Part shown: positions 55,173 through 64,000 of the stretch, piece by piece
Layout of the letters: every line of letters begins with the position of its first letter
Numbering within the stretch: position 1 is the first letter of the stretch
Assembly: GCF_028693505.1 (NCBI RefSeq)
Contig: NZ_JAQUVF010000009.1
Span: 1 to 64,000 of the forward strand
From: Oscillibacter sp.
GTDB lineage: Bacteria > Bacillota > Clostridia > Oscillospirales > Oscillospiraceae
Direction: 5' to 3'
DNA: 64,000 nucleotides
Notes under the pieces: generated by a model
Told to the model about the DNA's origin: nothing
What the model saw: the letters and a program-made list of their open reading frames with translations, nothing else
Databases searched by the model: none
Translations under genes and position numbers: made by a program

Positions 55173-55328
55173 TCAAAACGACCCGTGCCCTCTGCGAAAG
55201 CGCCAGATCGTCTCCATTACGATATAAGCAACGCTGATGGACAGCAGGAACAAAATCGGCAGGAGCAGCAATCCAAAAAACAGCAGGCTCCCGCTCATAT
55301 ACAGAATGTTCTGGAAAAATTCTATCAT
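55173..55328 (-). CDS. Small single-TM membrane protein (51 aa)
   Basis: RBS AAGGGAG; MIEFFQNILYMSGSLLFFGLLLLPILFLLSISVAYIVMETIWRFRRGHGSF. Confidence 0.6.
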   Translation of the reverse strand: MIEFFQNILYMSGSLLFFGLLLLPILFLLSISVAYIVMETIWRFRRGHGSF

Positions 55329-55470
55329 TCTCTGCTCCCTTCTCCGCCATTGTTCACTTTTGCTAATATCCGTTTGCATCTCTCCTTTTTCTTTAGTTAA
55401 ATCATACCACATTCTTTTGGAAATGGAAAGACCCCAACTGAATTTTTTTTCAGCTGGGGCTTTCAGGCGT

Positions 55471-56751
55471 TTATTTAATTTTTCGGGCCTCCACATAATA
55501 TCGCTTATCCTGCGCGTGACCCATGGAAAAGGTCTTGCGGGGCAGAACGCCGTCTGCCATGACGGTCTTGAAGAGCTGTTCTTTTTCCATGGCAGGCAGG
55601 CGGAAGCCCAGATTGCCGGGCGCGGCCCCCAGCTTGTCCACCACATCGTCCCCGTGGATGTAATCCACCTCTCCCGGATTGGTTTTCAGATAGTCGTCCA
55701 GGAACGCTTGCAGCGTCCCCACCGCCAGCTGGACGCGAGGCTGCGGCACGGTCAGGCAGCCGGTGTGACCGGCATAGACGTAAGCGATGGTATGCCCCTC
55801 GCCGATACCCTCGTGGGCATCCGGGTAAAAGGCCCGAAACGCCTTTAGCACTCGCTCCGGCTCCACATGGAAGAGCACGCGGTGGATCGGTTCAAAGCGC
55901 AGGGCGTCATCGTGGTTGTTCACCACCTCCACCAGCGCATACCGGGCGGGCAGCGCGGCCCATTCGCTCTCCGGCGTGCCCTTTTTCAAATCCTCATAGC
56001 TTCTCTTCGCCGTGGCCAGGGAGTGATTGCCGTCACCCACGGCGAAGAGGAGCGGCGCGGCATCCTGCATGCCGTACTTGCTCTCCATGGCGTCCGCGCT
56101 CCGTAGCGCGCCAAGCGCGGACGCCACCGCGTCCATTTGCGCCTCCGTCAATTTCCAGCCCGTCAGGTGTCCGCCGCCCTGCTGGAGATCAAAGTCGTAC
56201 AGCCGCTCCATGTCGCTGCGGCGGTCTGAAAGCGGCTCGATGACCGTTCTTTCCGGATCGTCGATCAGCAGCATCACATGGGGCAACTCGATGGACGCGT
56301 CCCGGCGCACCTTCACCCGGGGCGGAATACGGGAGAGCACAGTGCCCTCCGTGGCTCGGATCAGCGCGCCGCTGCCGGGGGTAAAATCGTACTGCTCCAA
56401 ATCCACCATGCCGATGAGCCCCCGGCGCACCTTCCCGTCGGACTGGGTACGCTCGATATAAAAAAGCGCGTTTGGAACCGTCCGAAATACGCCGCCGTCC
56501 AGATACGCCTGCATGGATTCGTTGATTTTTTGAATGTGACGCTCCACCTTGGCGTCGCCCAGCCGCGCCTCGGGCAAAACCAGCCGCAGCGTGGAGGGAG
56601 CCTGCCCCACGGTCTCCTCCACCCCACGCCAGTATTCCGGCTGAGAGGTAAACTGGTCGCAGGCCACCACCGCCCATTTTGTCATATCCGCTTCCTGCGG
56701 CAGCAGAATATCCGCCGGGAAAAAGCCAAGCGGTTCAAAATTTTTGTTCAT
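55471..56751 (-). CDS. DUF1015 family protein
   Basis: FFPADILLPQEADMTKWAVVACDQFTSQPEYW...PLLFAVGDGNHSLATAKRSYEDLKK. Confidence 0.9.
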   Translation of the reverse strand: MNKNFEPLGFFPADILLPQEADMTKWAVVACDQFTSQPEYWRGVEETVGQAPSTLRLVLPEARLGDAKVERHIQKINESMQAYLDGGVFRTVPNALFYIERTQSDGKVRRGLIGMVDLEQYDFTPGSGALIRATEGTVLSRIPPRVKVRRDASIELPHVMLLIDDPERTVIEPLSDRRSDMERLYDFDLQQGGGHLTGWKLTEAQMDAVASALGALRSADAMESKYGMQDAAPLLFAVGDGNHSLATAKRSYEDLKKGTPESEWAALPARYALVEVVNNHDDALRFEPIHRVLFHVEPERVLKAFRAFYPDAHEGIGEGHTIAYVYAGHTGCLTVPQPRVQLAVGTLQAFLDDYLKTNPGEVDYIHGDDVVDKLGAAPGNLGFRLPAMEKEQLFKTVMADGVLPRKTFSMGHAQDKRYYVEARKIK

Positions 56752-56777
56752 CCGGGTATTCTCCTCCATCCCCGCGT

Positions 56778-57377
56778 TCACAGCGCGGCCTTGATGGCGC
56801 TTAGCAGCTCGTCAAAGGTCTCATAGGCCGGGATGCGCGGGTAGTCCGCCTTGATCTTCTCCGTGCTTTTAAAGAGGAAGCCCGCCTTGCTTGCCTGAAT
56901 CATGCCAAGGTCATTGAAGCTGTCTCCGCTGGCGATGGTCTCGTAGCCAATGGATTGCAGCGCCTGCACCGTGGTCAGCTTGGATTTTTCGCAGCGCATC
57001 CGAAACCCGGTGATCTCGCCATTGTCCGCCACCTCCAGCGAATTGCAGAAAATGGTGGGCCAGCCCAGCTTTTTCATCAGAGGCTTGGCAAATTCCTCGA
57101 AGGTATCGCTGAGAATCAGCACCTGTGTCATGGACCGCAGCGCATCCAAAAAGTCCTTGGCTCCCGGCAGCGGGTCAATTTTTGCAATGGTCTGCTGGAT
57201 TTCCCCCAGGCCCAGACCGTGCTCCTTTAAGATGCCCAGACGCCAGTTCATCAATTTATCGTAATCAGGCTCGTCCCGCGTCGTCCGCTTCAGTTCCGGA
57301 ATCCCGCTGGCCTCGGCAAATGCGATCCAGATCTCCGGCACCAGGACGCCCTCCATATCCAAACATACAATATTCAT
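56778..57377 (-). CDS. thrH: Phosphoserine phosphatase/phosphotransferase (ThrH-like HAD)
   Basis: IVCLDMEGVLVPEIWIAFAEASGIPELKRTTRDEPDYDKLMNWRLGIL...VLILSDTFEEFAKPLMKKLGWPTIFCN...IASGDSFNDLGMI. Confidence 0.92.
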   Translation of the reverse strand: MNIVCLDMEGVLVPEIWIAFAEASGIPELKRTTRDEPDYDKLMNWRLGILKEHGLGLGEIQQTIAKIDPLPGAKDFLDALRSMTQVLILSDTFEEFAKPLMKKLGWPTIFCNSLEVADNGEITGFRMRCEKSKLTTVQALQSIGYETIASGDSFNDLGMIQASKAGFLFKSTEKIKADYPRIPAYETFDELLSAIKAAL

Positions 57378-57541
57378 CTGCGTTCTCCCCTCGCGATATT
57401 TTGCTTATTGTATCAAACCGCTCCGCTCTTTTCAATCCTCTTTCCATTTTTCAATGTTCCACGTTTTTTTCGGATTTTTTGTATATTTCCGCTTTCAGCC
57501 GGAAAAACTATCCGCAAACCTATGATTGGAGGTTTCGCAAA

Positions 57542-57763
57542 ATGATTATCGACAAAATCGCGCTGCTCCTGGCCATCGTCGGCGCCCTGAACTGGGGTGG
57601 TATCGGCCTGTTTGGCTTTGATACGGTGGCTTTTCTCTGCGGCGGGCAGATGTCCATTCTGTCCCGGGTAATCTACGCACTGGTGGGTCTTGCCGGATTG
57701 TGGTGCGTAACGCTTCTGTTCCGGACGGACGAAGAGACCGGCCACGCGCCTCATACTGCCTGA
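57542..57763 (+). CDS. DUF378 family small membrane protein
   Basis: MIIDKIALLLAIVGALNWGGIGLFGFDTVAFLCGGQMSILSRVIYALVGLAGLW. Confidence 0.95.
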   Translation: MIIDKIALLLAIVGALNWGGIGLFGFDTVAFLCGGQMSILSRVIYALVGLAGLWCVTLLFRTDEETGHAPHTA

Positions 57764-57771
57764 GATCCACG

Positions 57772-57806
57772 CGACGGGGCCGCGGCGCAAGTTTGCGCCG
57801 CGGCCC
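57772..57806. terminator. GC-rich hairpin, copy 1 of a duplicated pair
   Basis: CGACGGGGCCGCGGCGCAagtTTGCGCCGCGGCCC. Confidence 0.8.
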
Positions 57807-57840
57807 GCAGACTGTCGAAAAAGTCTTTTCGACAGTCTGC
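57807..57840. repeat. Perfect inverted repeat GCAGACTGTCGAAAAAG...CTTTTCGACAGTCTGC
   Basis: GCAGACTGTCGAAAAagtcTTTTCGACAGTCTGC; shares GTCGAAAAAG and TTTTCGACAGTCT with 26669-26701. Confidence 0.9.
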
Positions 57841-57965
57841 GCAAGTTTTTGAAACACCGCGAAAAGTTTCAAAAACTTCTGATTAAAAACGAAAAAAACC
57901 CTTCCTGGGTTTCTTTCGTAACTATCTTCCTTCCCGTTTTCGGGGTCTTTCCGGAATCCTTAAAA

Positions 57966-58000
57966 CGACGGGGCCGCGACGCAAGTTTGCGCCGCGGCCC
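57966..58000. terminator. GC-rich hairpin, copy 2 of a duplicated pair
   Basis: CGACGGGGCCGCGACGCAAGTTTGCGCCGCGGCCC; 34/35 identical to 57772-57806. Confidence 0.8.
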
Positions 58001-58017
58001 TTTCCGCTCTATTTTTT

Positions 58018-59328
58018 CTATTTTTCCGCTTTTTCAGGCGCCTGCTCCTTGTTTTCCATCAGATCATGGTCCTGCTGCAACAGCTCTTGCGATACGATAT
58101 CCAGCTGCTGGACCTTTTCATAGCGGTCCGTCAGGTTGCCGGCAGCCATCTCGTTTTTCTCCTGTCCGCGGAAGGCCAGCTTCAGCAAAATGGGCGTCAG
58201 GATCGTGCCGCCAACCACGGTTATGATCACAGGGGTCATCAACTCCTGACTTAGAACCCCCATGGACAGTCCCCGGTTGGCCACGATCAGCGCCACCTCG
58301 CCGCGGCACACCATGCCAACGCCCACTTGCAGGCTCTCTTTATTGCCAAACTTGCAAAGCTTGGCGCCCAAGCCGCAGCCCAGTACTTTGGAAATCACGG
58401 AGATCACCAAAAGCAGCACGGAGAACGCCACCATGCCCCGGCTCATGGCGGTCATCTGCACGTTGATACCGATGCCTGCAAAAAAGATCGGCGTCAGCAG
58501 CAGATACCCCAGCGGTTCATACTTGGACTGGATATAGGTGGCTTTGGGCGTGCAGGAGATCACAAGTCCCGCAGCGTAGGCGCCGGTAATGTCCGCCACG
58601 CTGAAAAACTCTTCGGCACAATAGGCCATCACGAGGCACAGCACAAATGCCAATACCGGGTAGCGGCGATAGTTTTCTCCGTGCCGCCGCTCGATGATCT
58701 TGCAAAACACGCGGTAAGCGCCATATCCCCCCACCCCGGCGAACAGGAAGAACAAAACGATCTTCAACAGCACCAGCAAAATGCTCTCTTTTCCGCCGGC
58801 GACGCCGCTGACAATGGTCAGCGCGATCAGCCCCAGCACGTCGTCGATGAGGGCGGCGGCAAGGATGGTGTTTCCCACCTTGGTATCCAGCTTTTCCATT
58901 TCCTTGAGCGTTTCCACTGTAATGCTGACGGAGGTGGCTGTGAGAATGGTGCCCACGAACACAGCTTCCAAAAAGCTGCCGCCGGTCAGCACGCCCAGAT
59001 GAATGGCCCCCCACGCCAGCGCGGTACCCATGACCAGCGGGACCAGCACGCCCAGCAGAGCGACAAGGAACCCGGCCTTCCCACTGTTGCGCAGCTCATG
59101 GATGTCGGTCCCCATCCCCGCGGAAAACATCAGCACGATCACGCCGATCTCGCTGAGCTGTGAGAGAAACGCCGTCTCCTTCAAAATATTCAATCCCGCC
59201 GGACCAAGAAGCAATCCCGCCAGCAGCGCCCCAACCACCTGCGGCATTTGAAACCGCTGTGTCACAAGGCCCAGCACCTTCGTACTCAAAATAATCAATG
59301 CCAAATCCAGCAAAAAATGATAGGACAT
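58018..59328 (-). CDS. Cation:proton antiporter (KefB/NapA-like)
   Basis: LALIILSTKVLGLVTQRFQMPQVVGALLAGLLLGPAGLNIL...AGMGTDIHEL...AALIDDVLGLIALTIVSGV; RBS GGAGAGGGGA before ATG 59328. Confidence 0.93.
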   Translation of the reverse strand: MSYHFLLDLALIILSTKVLGLVTQRFQMPQVVGALLAGLLLGPAGLNILKETAFLSQLSEIGVIVLMFSAGMGTDIHELRNSGKAGFLVALLGVLVPLVMGTALAWGAIHLGVLTGGSFLEAVFVGTILTATSVSITVETLKEMEKLDTKVGNTILAAALIDDVLGLIALTIVSGVAGGKESILLVLLKIVLFFLFAGVGGYGAYRVFCKIIERRHGENYRRYPVLAFVLCLVMAYCAEEFFSVADITGAYAAGLVISCTPKATYIQSKYEPLGYLLLTPIFFAGIGINVQMTAMSRGMVAFSVLLLVISVISKVLGCGLGAKLCKFGNKESLQVGVGMVCRGEVALIVANRGLSMGVLSQELMTPVIITVVGGTILTPILLKLAFRGQEKNEMAAGNLTDRYEKVQQLDIVSQELLQQDHDLMENKEQAPEKAEK

Positions 59329-59499
59329 ACAATCCCCTCTCCTTGAAAGCGGTTTCTGAAGCACCGCCGGCTTTCATTTCAATGCAATTTACATAACGAA
59401 CCTTCATTGTAAACCTTTTTCCTTCTTTTGCAATGGTTATTTTGCACAAACCAGCGTTTCGTTTTTGTTAATAATCTTTTTGCGTATAAAGAAGGCCAC

Positions 59500-59526
59500 C
59501 GCCAATATCGGCGGTGGCTTTCTTTC
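59500..59526. terminator. Intrinsic terminator
   Basis: GCCACCGCCaatatcGGCGGTGGCtttcttt. Confidence 0.75.
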
Positions 59527-59551
59527 GTGCGCGCTTTTTAGGTTCTTCCCT

Positions 59552-61303
59552 CTATTTCACGGAAAGGCGCTTCACCAGCGCCCCGTCCGGCAGGACGTTC
59601 ACTGTCCGGCAGGTGGAATACGTCACCATACCGGGTCTGCCCCCGGCGGGTTTTTTTACATTTTTCACCTGTGTATAGTCTACCGGCACATTGCCGCTTT
59701 CCCGGGCCTGAGAGTACCATGCGGCCAGCTTTGCCGCCTCCACAATGGTATCATCGTCGACCTCTTTGCCCCCGGTACACAAAATGACATGAGAGCCGTG
59801 GATCTTCTGGGTGTGGAACCAGAGGTCCCGCCGGTCCGAATCCTTCATGGTGAGCTTGTCGTTTTGCCGATTGTTGCGGCCCACCAGCACCCGCAAGCCG
59901 CTGGAAGTACGAAACTCCCGGGGTTTGCTTGCCCGCTTTTGTTCCTTCTTCCCGCCGCTCTGCCTGCGCAGAAAACCACTCTCTCGCAGCTCGCCGCGAA
60001 TATCGGAAAAATCCTGTTCACTCTCCGCCTCGGCGATCTCTTCCAGCACGCTTTCCAGATAGGTAAGGTCCCTGCGGGCAAGCTCCATCTGCTCTCGCAA
60101 ATACTTCTCCGCAGTCTTTGCCTTGGTGTAGCGCTTATAATATTTTGCCGCATTTTGCTGCGGCGTCAGCAGTGGGTCCAGCGAAACGTTGACGGGCGGG
60201 CAATTCTCCTCATAGAAATTCTCGCAGCGCAGCTGGCTTTGCCCCCGCTCCATCCGATAGAGGTTCGCCGTAATCAGCTCCCCGCTCACGCGCAGCTGAT
60301 CCCGGTTTTGGGTCGCGGCATAGTCCGCCTCCTGCAGCGCCAGCTTTCGCCGCAGCCGCTCTCTGGCCGAGGTGGCGGTGCGGATCAGATCCGCCCCCCG
60401 CTGCTTGGTGCGCTCCAGCCGTTCCACCGCTTCATAGTAGTCATCCAGCAGCTCGGAAAAGCTTGGATAGACTGCCAATTCCATGGCGCTGCCGTATTGG
60501 GCGATGGGCAGGCAGGAAAATCCCGCCGGACGTCCCTCCTGCTTCAGGCAAATTGCTGTAAATTTATTTTCCTTTACAGACCTTGTTAAATCTTCAATTT
60601 CCTTCCAAAGACGGTCCACGCCCGCCCCATCCAGCTCCATCAGGCGGGCATCTGTTTGCCCCGCTGTCCGGAAGGCCAGTTCCCTCGCCATCAGCGGAGA
60701 AAGACCGAAATAGCCGTCCAGCAAAAAGGCGTCCACCTGCCGCTCCGGATTGGCGGCGGCCAGTTTTTCCCGAAATCCTTCCTCCGTCTCCTCCGTCACC
60801 GGCAAACGGCCCACAGCGGCGGGCGGCTCATAGAAAAGGCCAGGCAGCACCTGACGGTTTGCGGACATCTCCGCGTCCACCCGGCGCATGCACTCGATGA
60901 TTCTCCCCTCTTCATCCAGCAAAATCAAGTTGGAGCGGCGGCCCATGGCCTCCAGCACCAGCGTCCGCTTGCCGGGGCGGCCGAATTCGTCGGTTATATC
61001 CAGTTCCAGCCGCACCAGACGCTCCAGCGCGGGCTGGGTGATCTCAGCCACCCGTGCGCCCACCAGATGCTTGCGCAGCAGCATACAGAACATGGGGGGC
61101 TCGGCTGGGTTGTCTCGGGAAAGGGACGTGAAGTGCATGCGGGGCGCGTTTGCCCCGGCGCTGAGCAGCAGCCGCCGATTTCCCCGCAGCAGCAAAATCA
61201 CCTGATCCCGGACAGGCTGCTGGACCTTATCGATGCGCAGACCCAGCAGCTGGGGCCGTATTTCAGCGACGATTGCCTGCAGGCAGATTGCATCCAGAGC
61301 CAT
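59552..61303 (-). CDS. rqcH: NFACT family RqcH (fibronectin-binding-like)
   Basis: GLRIDKVQQPVRDQVILLLRG...LDPLLTPQQNAAKYYKRYTKAKTAEKYL...LRVLVGRNNRQNDKLTMKDSDRRDLWFHTQKIHGSHVIL. Confidence 0.95.
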   Translation of the reverse strand: MALDAICLQAIVAEIRPQLLGLRIDKVQQPVRDQVILLLRGNRRLLLSAGANAPRMHFTSLSRDNPAEPPMFCMLLRKHLVGARVAEITQPALERLVRLELDITDEFGRPGKRTLVLEAMGRRSNLILLDEEGRIIECMRRVDAEMSANRQVLPGLFYEPPAAVGRLPVTEETEEGFREKLAAANPERQVDAFLLDGYFGLSPLMARELAFRTAGQTDARLMELDGAGVDRLWKEIEDLTRSVKENKFTAICLKQEGRPAGFSCLPIAQYGSAMELAVYPSFSELLDDYYEAVERLERTKQRGADLIRTATSARERLRRKLALQEADYAATQNRDQLRVSGELITANLYRMERGQSQLRCENFYEENCPPVNVSLDPLLTPQQNAAKYYKRYTKAKTAEKYLREQMELARRDLTYLESVLEEIAEAESEQDFSDIRGELRESGFLRRQSGGKKEQKRASKPREFRTSSGLRVLVGRNNRQNDKLTMKDSDRRDLWFHTQKIHGSHVILCTGGKEVDDDTIVEAAKLAAWYSQARESGNVPVDYTQVKNVKKPAGGRPGMVTYSTCRTVNVLPDGALVKRLSVK

Positions 61304-61306
61304 GCG

Positions 61307-61720
61307 TCATTCCTCCATCATTGCGCAGAACAATTCATTGATCCGGTCCTTCCGGCCCTTGAGATACAGCCATCCCAAAAGGGCTTCCAGCGCGGTGGCT
61401 TCCCCGTACTGAGCGCGGCTGGCATGACCGGGAACGGTGCGCACCTGCGCGTTGCGTCCCCGCCGAAATGCCGCCGCCTCTTCTTCCGAAAAAAGTGCAA
61501 GCACCCGCTCTGCCCTTTGCGCCTGACTCTCCGCGCACACCAGACGAATCGTGGCCTGATGCAGTCCCTTGCCTGTGGCCTTCCCGTGGGTGCACAGCCA
61601 GGTGCGGACCAAAATCTCAAACACCGCGTCACCCATGTGCGCCAGTGCGATGGAGCTGAGTGCGCTCAGCTGGTCGTCCGTCATAACCGCTTCAAAATAG
61701 TTTTCCATTGTGTTGCCCAT
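61307..61720 (-). CDS. mrnC: Mini-ribonuclease III
   Basis: SSIALAHMGDAVFEILVRTWL...LHQATIRLVCAESQAQ...RGRNAQVRTVPGHASRAQYGEATALEALLGWLYL. Confidence 0.93.
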   Translation of the reverse strand: MGNTMENYFEAVMTDDQLSALSSIALAHMGDAVFEILVRTWLCTHGKATGKGLHQATIRLVCAESQAQRAERVLALFSEEEAAAFRRGRNAQVRTVPGHASRAQYGEATALEALLGWLYLKGRKDRINELFCAMMEE

Positions 61721-61919
61721 CCATTCTCCCGTTTAAACAAGCCGTCTTTACGTGAGCGGCCTTTTCTCTGCATACCATTCCGGCCGTCTTGCGGCACGGG
61801 CGGCATTTTCCAAGGCGCTTTGGCGCAGCGCGCGCAAGCCCTGCCACTGTAATTGCAATGGTAACATCATACCACAACCGCGCTTTGTTGTCATCACTTT
61901 CTGCCCGGCAAACAGCTGT

Positions 61920-61949
61920 ATGCCCCGGGTCCAATGGACCCGGGGCATA
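61920..61949. terminator. Hairpin downstream of the Cys-rich microprotein
   Basis: ATGCCCCGGGTCCAatGGACCCGGGGCAT. Confidence 0.7.
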
Positions 61950-61966
61950 CGGTCGCTTATGAAAGA

Positions 61967-62134
61967 TCAGCAGCAGGGAGTAGAGTTGCAGCCGCAGCCG
62001 CCGTTGCAGCCGCAGTTGTTGCCGCAGTTGTTGCCGCAGCCACCCCAGCCGCTATTACCGCAGCAGCACCAAATGATAATCAACAGGATGATGATCCAGC
62101 AGCAGTTGCCGCCGCCAAAGCCGTTATTGCACAT
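61967..62134 (-). CDS. 55-aa Cys/Gly/Asn-rich microprotein with hydrophobic segment (below the ORF-track cutoff)
   Basis: RBS AGGAGGTCCCAAT before ATG 62134; MCNNGFGGGNCCWIIILLIIIWCCCGNSGWGGCGNNCGNNCGCNGGCGCNSTPCC, TGA at 61967-61969. Confidence 0.78.
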   Translation of the reverse strand: MCNNGFGGGNCCWIIILLIIIWCCCGNSGWGGCGNNCGNNCGCNGGCGCNSTPCC

Positions 62135-62218
62135 ATTGGGACCTCCTATGAAATGTAGACCGACCGGAGCGGTCTCACTCCATAGTATGCCGTGTTGTGC
62201 CGAGTGTGCGGGAAAGAG

Positions 62219-63304
62219 TTATTCTCTTTCTCCGCTCACAAGATTGCGGGCGCTCTTCCATTCCTCCCCGGTAAAGACGCCCTTCGCTTCCAGCGCTTCC
62301 CCCAGCGTGCCGCCGTCCGGCAGCGCCGTATCCAAGGCGTAGTACGATATGTACACCAGCTCCGCCCGGAGGAAACGGTCCCGTTGGAGCATGGCAGCCT
62401 CGCCGGAAGTCAGCAATCCGCACGCCTGTCCCCGCTCCAGCGTATCGGCCAGATTCGTGTTGGCAGAGGAGCTGTATCCCATGGCCCGCAAAATAAACTC
62501 CGTATACTGATACGCATTCACCGCGCCAGCCGGCTTGAAGAGCGTCGCGCTGTATCCGTTGGTATAGCCGCGGCTGTACGCATACCCCACATACTTTTCC
62601 GCCTGAGAGCCCTTTGCAAGGTCGGTAAAGGGCAATTCCCCGGTCCACTGGAGCGCCTGCTGCTCCTCGCCCAGCACACGGATGAACATGATCAGTGCCT
62701 GCAAGCGGGTAGGCGCGGCCTCCAGATCAAAGCCCTGCCCGTACCCGGTAAAGCTGCCCTGAAACAGGTGCAGCGTTTTGAGGGCGGACGCCATGGCGTT
62801 ATAGTCCGTCTCGTCAGAGTATTGGAAGGCGTTGGGGCCTTGATACTCCACCACCGCCGTCTTACCCGTCACCACAAAAAAAGCGGAGGCATCCTCGGCT
62901 GCCATATAGCGGTGCCCCACCGTCAGTGTGCTGCCGCTGGGAAGGGTCGTGCCGGCGGAGACATCCACCACCGTGCCGGCGGTACAGGTGGCCTGCACGC
63001 TGCCGGAGAGCACCAGCACGTTTGTCCCGGTGCTACCAAGCAGGGTATCCCCCGCTTTCAGCCGTTTTTCCGTCCACGTTGCCGCCACGTCGCCGCCATT
63101 GCCGCCGCTGCCGGTATTTTTCACCAACGCGGCATCCGAAGCATCCAGCCGCGCCTCGATCTTTTCATCCACGGTATTGCTGAACGTGCCCGCCAGATAA
63201 GAAAGGGAAGCCAATGGGTCTCCGGCGTCCCCGGCGGCCAGCGCCGCAGCAGCCAGCGCCCCACATAAAAACAGCACAAGCGCTGTCTTTTTCATCATAC
63301 GCAC
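62219..63304 (-). CDS. Secreted S-layer homology (SLH)-type protein
   Basis: Signal peptide MMKKTALVLFLCGALAAAALA; C-terminal SLH-like units (ALQWTGELPFTDLAKGSQAEKYVGYAYSRGYTNGYSATLFKPAGAVNAYQYTEFILRAMGYS). Confidence 0.82.
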   Translation of the reverse strand: MRMMKKTALVLFLCGALAAAALAAGDAGDPLASLSYLAGTFSNTVDEKIEARLDASDAALVKNTGSGGNGGDVAATWTEKRLKAGDTLLGSTGTNVLVLSGSVQATCTAGTVVDVSAGTTLPSGSTLTVGHRYMAAEDASAFFVVTGKTAVVEYQGPNAFQYSDETDYNAMASALKTLHLFQGSFTGYGQGFDLEAAPTRLQALIMFIRVLGEEQQALQWTGELPFTDLAKGSQAEKYVGYAYSRGYTNGYSATLFKPAGAVNAYQYTEFILRAMGYSSSANTNLADTLERGQACGLLTSGEAAMLQRDRFLRAELVYISYYALDTALPDGGTLGEALEAKGVFTGEEWKSARNLVSGERE

Positions 63305-63348
63305 TCTGTTTTCCTTTCGTCAGCCCGGCATCCTGCGCCAAGGCGGCG

Positions 63349-63987
63349 TTATCGGTTGGCGATTCGATAGCTGAGCGTCAGCAAACTGTCCGCAAAATGG
63401 ATATTCTCAAATTTTACATCCGGATTGCTGCTGGAAAGCTCCATGTTGGTAAAATTCCAAAAACCGCGCACGCCCAGACCAATGATGCGATTGGCCGTAT
63501 CCTGCGCCACGGACTGGGGGATGGTCAGCACCACCACGTCCACGCTGTGCTCCCGCACATAATCGTCCAGCGTATCCATGGAGTAGATCGGCACGCCATT
63601 GATCGTGGTGCCTACCACAGAGGACGCGACGTCGAAAGCCGCGTCCACAGAAAAGCCGCTTTGCGAAAAGTGAAAGTTTTGCAGCAGTGCGCGGCCCAGA
63701 TTGCCCACGCCGATCATCACCAGATGGTGGTTGTTGTCCACCCCCAAAATGTGACCGATTTCCGCCCGCAATTCTTCCACGTTATAGCCATAGCCCTGCT
63801 GTCCGAATTCTCCGAAGCAGCTGAAATCCTGCCGAATTTGTGAGGCGGTAATATTCATTTCCTGCCCCAGGGAATGGGACGAAATGCGCACAACGCCGCG
63901 TGCACACAATTCCGTCAGCTGGCGGTAGTATCTGGGCAGGCGCCGAACAACAGCGTCCGAAATATTTTCTTTTTTCAATGCACTCAC
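63349..63987 (-). CDS. rex: Redox-sensing transcriptional repressor Rex
   Basis: AVVRRLPRYYRQLTELCARGVVRISSHSLGQEMNITASQIRQDFSCFGEFGQQGYGYNVEEL...MIGVGNLGRALLQN. Confidence 0.97.
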   Translation of the reverse strand: MSALKKENISDAVVRRLPRYYRQLTELCARGVVRISSHSLGQEMNITASQIRQDFSCFGEFGQQGYGYNVEELRAEIGHILGVDNNHHLVMIGVGNLGRALLQNFHFSQSGFSVDAAFDVASSVVGTTINGVPIYSMDTLDDYVREHSVDVVVLTIPQSVAQDTANRIIGLGVRGFWNFTNMELSSSNPDVKFENIHFADSLLTLSYRIANR

Positions 63988-64000
63988 TCCCGACTCAGGT

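Noticed and set aside
61934-62158. 74-aa Ala/Val-rich plus-strand ORF
   Set aside because: Antisense of the Cys-rich microprotein; the minus-strand frame has the RBS and a plausible membrane segment.
1-64000. CRISPR arrays, rRNA operons, complete prophage or transposase genes
   Set aside because: None seen: no regularly spaced direct repeats with unique spacers, no rRNA signature sequence, and only the degraded integrase/portal fragments at 38 kb.

Overview
This 64 kb window looks like chromosome from a GC-rich, spore-forming Clostridia, probably Oscillospiraceae (inferred from gene content such as spoIIR, SEDS/PBP pairs, T-boxes, rex and addAB). Most of it is dense housekeeping sequence: hflX, rpmE, addAB, a class B PBP with an FHA-SEDS protein, a PBP1A-like protein, pheST, an IreB-like gene, metNIQ, ispE, thrH-like, rqcH, mini-RNase III and rex. 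I also support a tRNA-Arg(CCG), two T-box leaders, a MerR-type 19-bp-spacer operator, several intrinsic terminators, and small ORFs missing from the supplied ORF track. The less ordinary regions are: (i) 21.5-23.2 kb, where a 49-bp direct repeat, each copy followed by its own terminator, brackets RHH-like and HNH genes plus two identical 42-bp repeats, suggesting a candidate structured ncRNA locus or small HNH element; (ii) 34.3-35.5 kb, an array of four small ORFs with similar leaders and private terminators; (iii) two intergenic sites (26.5 and 57.8 kb) where a terminator-like hairpin is duplicated around an inserted segment sharing a GTCGAAAAAG/TTTTCGACAGTCT hairpin; (iv) a decayed phage or integrative-element relic ending at tRNA-Arg; (v) a 55-aa, 14-cysteine microprotein at 62 kb. 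All identifications come from reading the sequence; no database search was run.
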